Source: Sulfuricurvum sp.
GTDB lineage: Bacteria; Campylobacterota; Campylobacteria; Campylobacterales; Sulfurimonadaceae
DNA length: 64,000 nt
Assembly (NCBI GenBank): GCA_020721585.1
Contig: DYMK01000001.1
Span: 310,001 to 374,000 of the forward strand
Direction: 5' to 3'
The notes under the pieces are model-generated. The model saw nothing but the letters and a program-made list of their open reading frames with translations. It was not told the origin of the DNA and did not search any database. Made by a program: the position numbers and the translations under genes. Of this stretch, positions 1 to 8,726 are shown one piece after another. Numbering within the stretch: the first letter of the stretch is position 1; every line of letters begins with the position of its first letter.

Positions 1-73
1 GGCGACGATTGTTATTGGGGCGACGCTCTTTATTATCGGTGGTGGGGTTGGGTTGGTTGGTTTCATCAGCCAT
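1..73 (-). CDS. rnj: RNase J, N-terminal start only (partial)
   Basis: Only the first 24 codons are inside the window; the gene runs off the left edge. The visible peptide starts MADETNQPNP and is strongly hydrophilic, rich in Asn, Pro and Arg. This fits the long disordered N-terminal extension that RNase J carries in Helicobacter and Campylobacter, where the gene lies directly downstream of ksgA as it does here. An AAGGA ribosome binding site lies seven bases before the ATG. No catalytic part is visible, so the call rests on context and composition only. Confidence 0.55.
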   Translation of the reverse strand, partial: MADETNQPNPTTDNKERRPNNNRR

Positions 74-157
74 GGAAATATCCTTCAATACAATGTGATA
101 AATTTTTAAATCGGTACAGTAAAAGTGCTTTTCGCAGTTTTGAGCGCTTAAGTAAGC

Positions 158-937
158 TTAAGATAAAAGGGCGTAAAGCCGGTGAAAGTCAGCGGTGCAG
201 AGTTGATGAGGTCGGATAGTGCGGAGTAATTCAAGGGTATCAAACGCTTGAACGACCAATTCGCTATCATAGCATGCCGTGAGATTTTTATGGAGGGTTT
301 TACGAGGTTGCGTAAAGGCAACGCGTAAAAAATTTTCAAACCCTTCATCATTTCGATTCGACCATTTTGAAATGAGCAGTACGGCCGAATCGACTTTGGG
401 AGCCGGCTCAAATGCGGTTGGCGGAACGTGCAAGATGATTTCAACATCCCCCACACTTTGCGCTATGACGCTAAGGGCTCCAAAAGCTTTCTCATTGGGT
501 GTGGCAGAAAATTTCTCCGCCACTTCACGCTGTATCATGACAAGCAGATTTTTACACGCCGGATCAGCGAGGGCTTTTAAGATGATGTTCGTCGCAATGT
601 AATAGGGCAAATTCGCTACTAAATCATACGGTTCATCCAAAAGCTGGCTCTTCCAATGCTCCAACACATCTCCACAACGGAGAGTCAAAGCTTCGGTAGC
701 GATAGCATCGGCAAAATGGTGTTCTAAATGCTTGCACAAGTCGGTATCAACCTCAAAAGCGGTAACACTTTTGACATTAACTAAATAGTTAGTTAAATCA
801 CCTAATCCAGGCCCGATCTCCGCGATACGATGAGGCGTATTGGGCATCGATTGGATGATTTGAGTTAAAACACTCTGATCCCGTAAAAAATTTTGACCAA
901 ACTTCTTTTTGGCGATAGTGGTACGATTTTTCTGCAT
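158..937 (-). CDS. rsmA: 16S rRNA (adenine1518/1519-N6)-dimethyltransferase RsmA/KsgA
   Basis: This 259-residue protein matches the KsgA/RsmA family, which dimethylates two adjacent adenines in the 3' hairpin of 16S rRNA during 30S maturation. The N-terminus has the family signature KKKFGQNFL, followed by the SAM-binding motif IGPGLGDLT (about residues 41-49) and the catalytic motif NLPYYIAT (about residues 109-116). Length is normal. It ends 84 bases before the RNase J start, the order known from Helicobacter and Campylobacter. No clear Shine-Dalgarno sequence precedes the ATG, but the N-terminal motif supports this start. Confidence 0.95.
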   Translation of the reverse strand: MQKNRTTIAKKKFGQNFLRDQSVLTQIIQSMPNTPHRIAEIGPGLGDLTNYLVNVKSVTAFEVDTDLCKHLEHHFADAIATEALTLRCGDVLEHWKSQLLDEPYDLVANLPYYIATNIILKALADPACKNLLVMIQREVAEKFSATPNEKAFGALSVIAQSVGDVEIILHVPPTAFEPAPKVDSAVLLISKWSNRNDEGFENFLRVAFTQPRKTLHKNLTACYDSELVVQAFDTLELLRTIRPHQLCTADFHRLYALLS

Positions 938-1018
938 TTGGAAGTGAGTATATCCAATTTCTTGTTAATTCATTGTTAAACGCTGCACTATCTTGAAGCC
1001 ACGTTGCTACCGTAATCA

Positions 1019-1060
1019 AGCTCGTCATACTGAACGTGATTCAGCATCTCTTTTTTTAGA
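1019..1060. repeat. REP-like hairpin (GTCATACTGAA type)
   Basis: The gap between eptA and ksgA (938-1087) contains no gene. It holds a hairpin with arms CTGAA (1030-1034) and TTCAG (1040-1044) and a five-base loop, preceded by GTCAT and followed on the plus strand by CATCTC and seven T. The layout (GTCA, inverted arms, short loop) resembles the hairpins at 35961-36011, 36371-36391 and 62770-62825, although the arm sequences differ. Such dispersed intergenic palindromes are common in proteobacterial genomes. A role as an attenuator between the two genes is possible but not shown. Confidence 0.45.
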
Positions 1061-1087
1061 CCCTTGAGGCGTTGCGGACATAAACAT

Positions 1088-2686
1088 TTACCGCCCCGCG
1101 TTTACCAAATCCAACCCCCTTTGATAGACCTGTGTTTGTACCCCATTCATCCCCAAAAGGGTGTGAAAAATCGTATCTTGGGATTGGGGTTGGGTGGCAC
1201 GTTCGTGGAGTGTGCGCGCATCAACGGTGAAGTTTTTCCCGAACCACATCACCGCAGGGACGTGTTTTTGGGCTTCGGGGGCGATAGCGTAGGGAAATCC
1301 GTGCAAATACAGCCCTTTTTCCCCCAACGACTCCCCATGGTCACTCACGTACATCATCGCTGTGGCGAAATGGTCATCATTTTCTTTGAGCAATGCGATC
1401 GTACGGTTCAAAAAGGCATCGGTATAGGTGATGGCATTGTCATACGCATTGATGATCGATTGTTGGGAACACTGCTCTAATTGATTGCTTTGACACACGG
1501 GTGTGAAGGTCTCATAGTTTTTGGGATACCGTTTAAAATAGGCAGGGCCGTGATTCCCCATTTGGTGCAAAACAATAAGGATATTCCCTTTGGGGTGGGT
1601 ATGAATATAGTCTTGCAACCCGACAAGCATCCCCTCATCACGGCACTCTTCATCGCAGACGCTGTTTTTGTCAGAGGTTTTATAATCCTCATAGGCTACG
1701 CGCAAAGCGACCCCTTTGGAATCGGAGTTATTATCCCGCCACAGTACATTGACCCCCGCACGTTGTAAGACATCCAAAACGTTTTGGGTGTGTTGGGCTT
1801 TTTCCCCATTGTAATTTTCCCGCCCGAAGGGAGAGAACATACACGGTACCGATACCGCGGTCTCGGTGCCGCACGAGGTGAATTGGGTAAAATTGATCAC
1901 CCCCGCTTGGGACAACAACGGCGTAGTGGGGCGTGCGTAACCATTGAGACCAAAATGATCCCACCGTACCGCTTCGCCTACGACCATAATGATGAGTTTA
2001 CGCGGTGCGCGTGAGGGGGGAATGTGCGCATCCGCACCAATCACCGCAATCCCCTCGTACGGATGAGAAAGAGCATGATAGGTATATTCGACACTGGAGT
2101 AGATAAATACCGCTGGATTTGCATAGAGTCGTAGGGTCGGATGCTCGCGAAAAAAGGAGGTGTAGTATTTGCTAAAGAGTCCAAACATCACCGCAATGAC
2201 TACGATTGCCCCCACGATCGTTTTGACCATCTGAATGAGGGTTGTTTTCAGTGACATCGCCCTAATAGGGGTACGATAGAGAATCCATGAGGGGAGAACG
2301 CCCAACACAAGGACATACCCAACCAATGTAGGGCTAAAGAGATCCAGCGATTCATGGATATTGGTCTCAAGGACGTTTTGGATCATATGGGCATCGATCA
2401 CCGCATTATAGGTATCCATAAAATACGCCACAAACGAACCGATCATAAAGACCACAATGGTGATGGGTTTGAAGCTCTCTTTAAACGACACCACCGCCAA
2501 AAGTACCACAAAAACACTCCCCAACATCACCCCCAATGAAAGAAGAAAAGGGAGATTTTCCCATGTTAGTGCATAGATTTCACCCACATGATGAAAAAAC
2601 GCGTAATTGGAAAAAAGAACCCAAAACATCGCCACCATTAGGGTGATAAAACGGTTACTTTGGGGGGTTTGGAACCATGAAGTCAT
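1088..2686 (-). CDS. eptA: phosphoethanolamine transferase (EptA/EptC family)
   Basis: This 532-residue protein has about five N-terminal membrane segments (to about residue 180) followed by a periplasmic sulfatase/alkaline-phosphatase-fold domain. The nucleophile motif GTETAVSVPC supplies the catalytic threonine, and VSDHGESLGE supplies metal-binding residues. The family moves phosphoethanolamine from phosphatidylethanolamine to lipid A; in Campylobacter jejuni the relative EptC also modifies the flagellar rod protein and N-glycans. The pgl N-glycan locus nearby makes a glycan substrate conceivable. The gene starts 31 bases after the helicase gene stops, so the two may be co-transcribed. Confidence 0.88.
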   Translation of the reverse strand: MTSWFQTPQSNRFITLMVAMFWVLFSNYAFFHHVGEIYALTWENLPFLLSLGVMLGSVFVVLLAVVSFKESFKPITIVVFMIGSFVAYFMDTYNAVIDAHMIQNVLETNIHESLDLFSPTLVGYVLVLGVLPSWILYRTPIRAMSLKTTLIQMVKTIVGAIVVIAVMFGLFSKYYTSFFREHPTLRLYANPAVFIYSSVEYTYHALSHPYEGIAVIGADAHIPPSRAPRKLIIMVVGEAVRWDHFGLNGYARPTTPLLSQAGVINFTQFTSCGTETAVSVPCMFSPFGRENYNGEKAQHTQNVLDVLQRAGVNVLWRDNNSDSKGVALRVAYEDYKTSDKNSVCDEECRDEGMLVGLQDYIHTHPKGNILIVLHQMGNHGPAYFKRYPKNYETFTPVCQSNQLEQCSQQSIINAYDNAITYTDAFLNRTIALLKENDDHFATAMMYVSDHGESLGEKGLYLHGFPYAIAPEAQKHVPAVMWFGKNFTVDARTLHERATQPQSQDTIFHTLLGMNGVQTQVYQRGLDLVNAGR

Positions 2687-2716
2687 CGTACAGCTACCTT
2701 TGTCGTAAAAACGGCA

Positions 2717-5700
2717 TTATACGCTAGGTTGAGATAATACCGTTTTAAGGGGGTCTTTGTCCATCCGTACCAAACACAGTACTTGGTCATACGTTTGATT
2801 TTTTTCTTTATCTTCCCATCGGACGACATATTCGATGGTAGCTTCAGGATAGAGGGTATACCCTTGTGTCTCTTTTTGGCAAATTTTGTCACTTAAGCGT
2901 GTTTGCCCCCCTTTGGGTGCGGAGAGAACGCCGATGGTTTTTCTCTCTTTGGTCAGTTTAAACCAAACCGTGCCATCTTTGTTTGTCTTTTTTTCGATCT
3001 GTACGGTCTCTCCTGCTTTGGGAGAGGTTGCGACTACCCCTTGTGCAGCGGCTTCACTTCCCAGTGATACGTCCTCCAATCTCATAGCAAAAAGGATCGT
3101 AGTGGGGGGTGTGTCCTTTTGGGTCACGCTAAGCACCGCATTGGCTAAGGGTTCCATGGAATCAAAACATCGATCTTGGGTATGGATAAAAAGATTCTCT
3201 TTGGCACGGGTCATAGCGACATAAAGCAATCGACGGTCATAGTCATTGCGTATAAAAGTATTTTCCACCATCATATAAACATGTTGAAACTCTTTTCCTT
3301 TGGCTTTGTGCATGGTGGAGATGGTCACTTTGGCTTTGGTGGTGGGAAATTCGTCAAATTCGATCTCTTGGAGAAATATTTCAAAGACATTTGCCCACTC
3401 ATTGCCCGTAGTCGAATCAAAAAATTCAATCATACTGCACGCAAGGGGATAGTGGGGAGAGATTTTATAGTTTTTTTCCAGCCATATTTTGGCTTCATCA
3501 AAAGACGACGCTTTCCACTGAGAGAGAAATTCTTGCAATTCGACCAGTTGCCCCAAGCCAAACCCCTCTTTTGAGGTAAGGTATTTGACATTAATCCCCG
3601 CTGCTTTGAGGAGAGAATAGAGGGTTAAGACCGCATCATTGGTTCTGCATAGGATGGCAATGTCTTCTGAAGGATCGTTTTCTATCGTAGTGACAAGATG
3701 AATCATCATGGAACTATCGCGAGGATAATGGTGTATTTCGATTCTTCCCTCCTTGCTATGGTGTGCGATTAAATCCTCTTGTTTGAGTCGGTTGGGGATT
3801 GTTTGGGCAAAGGTATTGGCAAACGTGACCAGATTATGGTTACTTCGATAATTGGTTAAGAGCCAATAGCAAGCAACGTTTCCTAAATGCTCTTCCTCCT
3901 CTGAATCATCAACACGATGACCAAAATCGGTTTCAAATTTAGACATAAATGCGACCTCAGCTTGATACTCTCCCCCGAAATTATTGATACATTGGTCATC
4001 ATCCCCTACGGCGATAATCCGTTTACCGGATTCCATGTGATTGAAAATAGCGGTGATAAATCGGTAAGTTTTTGCCCCCACATCTTGGTACTCATCCAAC
4101 ACCAACATGGTTTTAAACGGAAGTTCAATCATGCCTGATTCTAACCCCTTGGTCGCATGGTCAATCGCTTCATGGAGAGAAGTGGCTCCCGATCGTCCAA
4201 TTAATTGCAACGCATAGGCATGAAACGTCATAATCTCGACCTCGTAGGCCAAATTTCCAATGAGTTTTTCCAATCGTGTACGAAACTCATGCGCCGCTGC
4301 ACGTCCATGGGTAAGCATCAAAAAATGGTCAGGTTTTTGGTGTTCTAGGGTAATGAGGGAGGCGATTTTATGCACCAAAGTTTTGGTCTTACCACTGCCA
4401 GGCCCTGCAAGTACCATCACCGCAGGGTTGGTTTTATCCTCGAAAATTTTGGTTTGTTCGTCGTTGAGGTTACGGATAATTTCCTCATATCGTTCTTGAG
4501 TCATGGGACGTTTGATGGCCGTTTCACTAAACTGATACCGTTTTTTAAACGCCTTATACTCCATCGAAAAATAGTCACGGATAAAAGCGACACATTTGTC
4601 CCACCCCTCTTGGAGGAGTTTTTTGAAAAATTCCATCAAAATATGGATTGCTTCGGTTTTGCGTTCGTAATAGAGTGCCAAACTCTGATTGTAATCGCGT
4701 AGCTTTTGGTAGGGTTTTTTCTCTTGGATCCGCTCTTTTTTACGCAAGGATACCCCTTGATAGTAGATCAATCGCCCTTTGCGCAATTTGAATTCTTTAA
4801 GGGTATCGTGCATATAAACAAGGGTGTGATGAAACCCTTGAATGCTGAGTGTCTTGTGCATCTCATTGATGGTTTTTTTGAGTTGTGTGGAAGAAAATTC
4901 AACTTCATTGTGTGTCTCATCGTGTTTGTGCAACAAGGTAGTGATAATCCCCCGTGCGATTTTTTGACGACTTTTTACCACGGCTTCCATATCACTTTGG
5001 CTAAAATCATCTACGATATAACAATGATCTTTGTGAAATTTGAGGTTAAAATTTTTCTTTGCCAAGCGGGCTAAATGGGTAAAACTTTGAAGAATTTTTT
5101 TAGAAAGGGGAATATGATTGATGGTGGCACCCAAACTATCATTTAAATCGCGTAAATGAAACCCTTTTTGATAGGGGGGGAGTGACCCTAAAAAAGTTAA
5201 AATTTTAGTTTCCAATTCAAAATGTTTTTCCAACTCTTGGAGTACTTTTTTGGTCATATAGACACTTATATCGTTCTCCATCGCGATGAGTTCATACTGT
5301 GCCAATTCATAGAGGATTGTGTGAATCTCATTGCGTTGTATCCCCGTATAGTCGGAGAGGTCATCCACTTCGATGGGTTCAAGCTTACTTCGTCCTATGA
5401 GCGTTGCCATCACCCGTATCATCTCCTCATACAAGGCCCCCAAACGCTCTTTATGGGGATCAAGAACATCACGTACATACTCCATCCCTGAAGTATTTTC
5501 CCCTTTTTGGAGTGAAGTGGCGTAAATTTTGGTGGTATTACGCCCCCGCTCAAGGATCCCGACGTTTTCAAGTTCCAAGAGGGCGGTTTTAATCATCCCC
5601 TCATAGTCGTGTGCGCTATCTTCGGTATCAATGCCCGCTTTATGGGCGATTTGTTTGAGGGAGAGGATGGTGGGATTGCGTTTTTCGTTTTTAATCTCTC

Positions 5701-7627
5701 TGAGGATACGGGTAATTTCGGCATACTCAATTTTGCTCCGATTTTGCTGGATAAAGAGTTTATCAAAATCTTTGGGGGCATACAAAAGGATACACTCTGC
5801 ATCAATTGCCTCCGACCGCCCGCCACGACCCGATTCTTGGAGATACGACTCCAACGAATCTGAGGTCTCATAGTGGATTACCGCCTCAATATTGGGCTTA
5901 TCAATCCCCATCCCAAAGGCAGTGGTCGCAACCACAATATCAATTTTATCGGCAATAAAATCGTTAAGAATTTCCGATTTATTCCGTCCTTGCCGTTTTC
6001 CATTTTCTATTTCCGTGTCAATTTTGGCATAAAATGGTTCAATTTCCAACCCTATTGCACCCATGCGTGGATCATCTTTTAGCTTTTGGGAGAGTTCTTG
6101 ACAGCGACGTGCATTGTGGGGAATATAGATAATCATCGCCTTTTTCCCGATGCGTTGTATCTCTTTAATGAGCATTTCGTATTTTTCTTTTTCATCGGCA
6201 ACTTCAAGGGCTTTGTAATGCAAATTGTTACGTTGGGTTGAGGCGATATGATCCACCAAAGTGAGATTTAATTTATCCAAAAAATAATGCTTGATGTCCT
6301 CAATCACCTTTGGTTTTGCCGTGGCGGTTAAACACGATACGGGAATGGTTCCTTGAAAAGGGGATTGGGTTTGAAGATCACGAATAAATGTGGCAATGTA
6401 GTTATAATCATGGCGAAAATCATGCCCCCACGACGAAAAACAGTGGGCTTCATCAATGACAAACCGCGCAATAATACGCTTCTTAAACGCACTAAAAATG
6501 GAATTGGAACGGAGTGCTTCAGGGGCAATATAGACAATATCAATAATCCCATTTTCCACTTCGGCGATGGCATTGAGGCGTTCAATGGGGCTAAGGTATC
6601 CGCTAATAGCAGCGACTTTGAAATTGTGATTTTTTTCCCGAAAACTCTCGACATGATTTTTCATCAACGCTTGCAAGGGAGAAATAACCACCGTAAGAGC
6701 TTTGTACGCACGGGCGGTGATGAGCGCTGGCATTTGAAAGGTGAAGGTTTTTCCTCCCCCTGTTGGGAGAATCGCCAGTAAGGATTCCCCGTTTAAGGCA
6801 GATTCGATGATGATTTTTTGGGATATTTTAGGGAGTGCTTGACTAAAAAGATCATCCCCTTTGTCTCTGGCATCAAATTCTCGAAATCCTTTGAGGTTAA
6901 ATTCATCCTGTGCAAATTGGGACAAATTCAGTAAAGAGGGATCATACAACAAGGCTTTGAGTAGGGTCACTATTTTAGGAAAGGTTTGTAATACGGCATA
7001 CGATAACGACGTACGATCACGACCCATAAGATAGACCATGATAATCCCCATTTCGGTAGGGGATTGCGCTAAGAGGGTCTCAAATGTCTCGTGCGAACAA
7101 AGGACATGGGGTTTAAAAAAATCGTAGAGGGTTACCGTAGGGGGTTCTAAGCGAAGATAGGTAAAAAAAGCTTCGTAATAGGGATCTTTTTTTAGTAGTT
7201 CACTCAAAAGCGATTGCACAACAGGGTCAAGTGAACCAAATCGTTCCATCATCCGTTCCAAGAGTTCCCGCGTGGCAACACAATCCCCAAATGGGTCATT
7301 TTGGATATGCGCCTCGGTCTTGTAGGGTTTGGAGAGTTTATGGGTCAGTGTGTCGGGGTACAAAAGCATCGAGAGATAAAAGGTATCGATAATCTTCGCG
7401 GTTTGAAAAATAGGATTAAACGTGGTCTCTAAAAGAAATTTTTTATCATGATTGATGAAGTTATGCCCACAAATATAGGGAGGTTTATGGGCAAAATAGA
7501 GTTCTCGTATCTCACTGACACTGGTTCCATTGTAGTGAACATCATTCAACAATGCACCCACGCGATCAATCACATGAGTATGAATACGCACTTCTAAATC
7601 CATAAAAAAAATATCCGCTAAAGGCAT
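2717..7627 (-). CDS. Exonuclease-RecQ-UvrD fusion helicase
   Basis: This 1636-residue protein joins three nucleic-acid enzymes. Residues 1-130 look like a DEDD exonuclease: D10 and E12 in FMDLEV, H60-D61 in HNFINHD, and D115. A RecQ-type helicase follows, with Walker A PTGGGKT at 288, DEAH at 392, the aromatic-rich loop CFSSWGHDF and the arginine-finger motif ESGRGGR. The cysteine zinc ribbon of RecQ is not visible. A UvrD/Rep superfamily 1 helicase forms the C-terminal part: AGPGSGKT at 1074, DEYQD at 1178, GDDDQ, TNYRS and VAMTRAKE. All motor motifs look intact, so two active translocases in one chain are plausible. Ordinary RecQ and UvrD are about 600-730 residues each. A DNA repair or phage-defence role is inference. 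The ATG at 7627 keeps the exonuclease D10 and E12. Confidence 0.88.
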   Translation of the reverse strand: MPLADIFFMDLEVRIHTHVIDRVGALLNDVHYNGTSVSEIRELYFAHKPPYICGHNFINHDKKFLLETTFNPIFQTAKIIDTFYLSMLLYPDTLTHKLSKPYKTEAHIQNDPFGDCVATRELLERMMERFGSLDPVVQSLLSELLKKDPYYEAFFTYLRLEPPTVTLYDFFKPHVLCSHETFETLLAQSPTEMGIIMVYLMGRDRTSLSYAVLQTFPKIVTLLKALLYDPSLLNLSQFAQDEFNLKGFREFDARDKGDDLFSQALPKISQKIIIESALNGESLLAILPTGGGKTFTFQMPALITARAYKALTVVISPLQALMKNHVESFREKNHNFKVAAISGYLSPIERLNAIAEVENGIIDIVYIAPEALRSNSIFSAFKKRIIARFVIDEAHCFSSWGHDFRHDYNYIATFIRDLQTQSPFQGTIPVSCLTATAKPKVIEDIKHYFLDKLNLTLVDHIASTQRNNLHYKALEVADEKEKYEMLIKEIQRIGKKAMIIYIPHNARRCQELSQKLKDDPRMGAIGLEIEPFYAKIDTEIENGKRQGRNKSEILNDFIADKIDIVVATTAFGMGIDKPNIEAVIHYETSDSLESYLQESGRGGRSEAIDAECILLYAPKDFDKLFIQQNRSKIEYAEITRILREIKNEKRNPTILSLKQIAHKAGIDTEDSAHDYEGMIKTALLELENVGILERGRNTTKIYATSLQKGENTSGMEYVRDVLDPHKERLGALYEEMIRVMATLIGRSKLEPIEVDDLSDYTGIQRNEIHTILYELAQYELIAMENDISVYMTKKVLQELEKHFELETKILTFLGSLPPYQKGFHLRDLNDSLGATINHIPLSKKILQSFTHLARLAKKNFNLKFHKDHCYIVDDFSQSDMEAVVKSRQKIARGIITTLLHKHDETHNEVEFSSTQLKKTINEMHKTLSIQGFHHTLVYMHDTLKEFKLRKGRLIYYQGVSLRKKERIQEKKPYQKLRDYNQSLALYYERKTEAIHILMEFFKKLLQEGWDKCVAFIRDYFSMEYKAFKKRYQFSETAIKRPMTQERYEEIIRNLNDEQTKIFEDKTNPAVMVLAGPGSGKTKTLVHKIASLITLEHQKPDHFLMLTHGRAAAHEFRTRLEKLIGNLAYEVEIMTFHAYALQLIGRSGATSLHEAIDHATKGLESGMIELPFKTMLVLDEYQDVGAKTYRFITAIFNHMESGKRIIAVGDDDQCINNFGGEYQAEVAFMSKFETDFGHRVDDSEEEEHLGNVACYWLLTNYRSNHNLVTFANTFAQTIPNRLKQEDLIAHHSKEGRIEIHHYPRDSSMMIHLVTTIENDPSEDIAILCRTNDAVLTLYSLLKAAGINVKYLTSKEGFGLGQLVELQEFLSQWKASSFDEAKIWLEKNYKISPHYPLACSMIEFFDSTTGNEWANVFEIFLQEIEFDEFPTTKAKVTISTMHKAKGKEFQHVYMMVENTFIRNDYDRRLLYVAMTRAKENLFIHTQDRCFDSMEPLANAVLSVTQKDTPPTTILFAMRLEDVSLGSEAAAQGVVATSPKAGETVQIEKKTNKDGTVWFKLTKERKTIGVLSAPKGGQTRLSDKICQKETQGYTLYPEATIEYVVRWEDKEKNQTYDQVLCLVRMDKDPLKTVLSQPSV

Positions 7628-7677
7628 AAATCACCAAAAAATCAAAGTAGTCTTAATTGTATCCAATATCCTTATAA

Positions 7678-7694
7678 ATAGGTGTTGCATTTAT
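7678..7694 (+). promoter_or_regulatory. ATAGGTGTTGCA-TTAT motif copy
   Basis: The sequence ATAGGTGTTGCATTTAT lies just upstream of the promoter-like elements of the phosphatase-fold gene. Almost the same sequence occurs on the minus strand before the fatty acid desaturase gene (within 34820-34853), and a variant occurs at 32081-32114. Twelve bases (ATAG, G or C, TGTTGCA) are shared by all three. It may be a regulator binding site or part of a dispersed repeat; the sequence alone does not decide. Confidence 0.35.
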
Positions 7695-7697
7695 GCT

Positions 7698-7727
7698 TTG
7701 GGTTGGCGATAACAAATACGATATAAT
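7698..7727 (+). promoter_or_regulatory. sigma-70-type promoter candidate
   Basis: TTGGGT (7698-7703) and a perfect TATAAT (7722-7727) are separated by 18 bases. Transcription would begin near 7734 and read the short leader ORF at 7748 and the gene at 7804. The strong -10 box makes this one of the better promoter candidates in the window, although the -35 box is poor, as is usual in Campylobacterota. Confidence 0.55.
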
Positions 7728-7747
7728 TGGGCAAAAAAAGGGATAAT

Positions 7748-7807
7748 ATGTCAAAAATGGTTCAAATTACCCACTATTATCGTTCTTTCTTGAAAAATTC
7801 ACAGTGA
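7748..7807 (+). CDS. 19-residue leader ORF overlapping the next start codon
   Basis: An ATG preceded by AAAGGGA at a spacing of five bases opens a 19-codon ORF whose TGA overlaps the GTG start of the following gene (GTGA, 7804-7807). The peptide begins MSKMVQITHYY. The close -10 box at 7722, the ribosome binding site and the stop/start overlap suggest translational coupling: ribosomes finishing the leader could reinitiate on the GTG, which has no strong site of its own. No homology is recognised, so the peptide may matter only through being translated. Confidence 0.4.
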   Translation: MSKMVQITHYYRSFLKNSQ

Positions 7808-8724
7808 AATCCTACCTCCGCACATTCGCTTCCCTTGTCATTGTGCTTTTAAGCCTCATGGTCATAGGGGGATTTTTAGGGAAATTACACCCTTTTTTCG
7901 ATTCATTGAGCCATTTTAGACTCCATCTTTTGGGGATACTTTCACTCTGTCTTTCGGTGCTGTTTTTTTTCACCACCCCTAAAAAGCAATATCTGATTTT
8001 TACTTTGTTACTCTTCATCGCGGGATATGGGTATCTTTTTATGACCCCATTTTTAAGAACCACTACTTCACAGGGTCGTATGATTAAAACGATGCAGTTT
8101 AATTTACTGTGCATGAACCAAAAGATGAGTTTTGTGAGTAGCTATTTAATCTATCATCCGGTTGATGTCGTGACGTTTCAAGAAGTGACCTTCGCCCATA
8201 AACGCTTTATCGATGCCCTCAAGCCCTACTATCCGTATCAAGTTTTTTGTGACAACGGGGGGATTCATGGGGTTGGAGGGGAGATGATCATCTCGAAATT
8301 TCCCTTTACGGGGAGAGGGGAGTGTCTACAAGACCATGGGCTAGTATGGCGTGAAATTGCGGTGAAAGATCGTACTATTTCGGTGGTGTCGTTGCACCTT
8401 CATTGGCCCTATCCTTATCCCCAATATCAACACATATCGCTCTTGTCCCAAGAACTTAAAACCCTTCATGGTACGAAAATAGTGATGGGGGATTTTAATG
8501 CCGTTGGGTGGAGTCATGCGGTTCATCGCATTCAAGAGAGTTCCCATACCCACATCATCGATGGGGTACGCTGGAGCATTCGGGTCAACACCCCCTTTAT
8601 TCCGCTGTGGCTCCCGATCGATCACGTCTTGCTCTCCCCCGATATTGGTGTCCAAAGCATTCAGGTAGGAGAAGACTTGGGGAGTGACCATCGTCCTATT
8701 GTGACGACGCTTACGTTATCGTAA
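7804..8724 (+). CDS. endonuclease/exonuclease/phosphatase family membrane protein
   Basis: The first 90 residues of this 306-residue protein contain about three hydrophobic segments; the rest is an endonuclease/exonuclease/phosphatase fold domain. Visible active-site elements are FNLLCMN, the glutamate in TFQEV, the HLHW segment, MGDFNA with its catalytic Asp and Asn, and the closing GSDHRPI with the catalytic His. The domain probably faces the periplasm. Such proteins hydrolyse phosphodiesters or phosphomonoesters; the substrate cannot be read from sequence. The GTG start is chosen because it overlaps the leader ORF stop and gives an intact membrane anchor. The gene converges on pglF with only two bases between the stop codons. 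Confidence 0.85.
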   Translation: MKSYLRTFASLVIVLLSLMVIGGFLGKLHPFFDSLSHFRLHLLGILSLCLSVLFFFTTPKKQYLIFTLLLFIAGYGYLFMTPFLRTTTSQGRMIKTMQFNLLCMNQKMSFVSSYLIYHPVDVVTFQEVTFAHKRFIDALKPYYPYQVFCDNGGIHGVGGEMIISKFPFTGRGECLQDHGLVWREIAVKDRTISVVSLHLHWPYPYPQYQHISLLSQELKTLHGTKIVMGDFNAVGWSHAVHRIQESSHTHIIDGVRWSIRVNTPFIPLWLPIDHVLLSPDIGVQSIQVGEDLGSDHRPIVTTLTLS

Positions 8725-8726
8725 GT

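Noticed and set aside
148-456. Minus-strand 102-codon frame over the end of ksgA
   Set aside because: It lies in another frame of a well-conserved gene and has no motif or ribosome binding site.
5173-5179. G7 run inside the helicase fusion gene as a phase-variation site
   Set aside because: Seven bases is short for slippage and the frame is intact on both sides.
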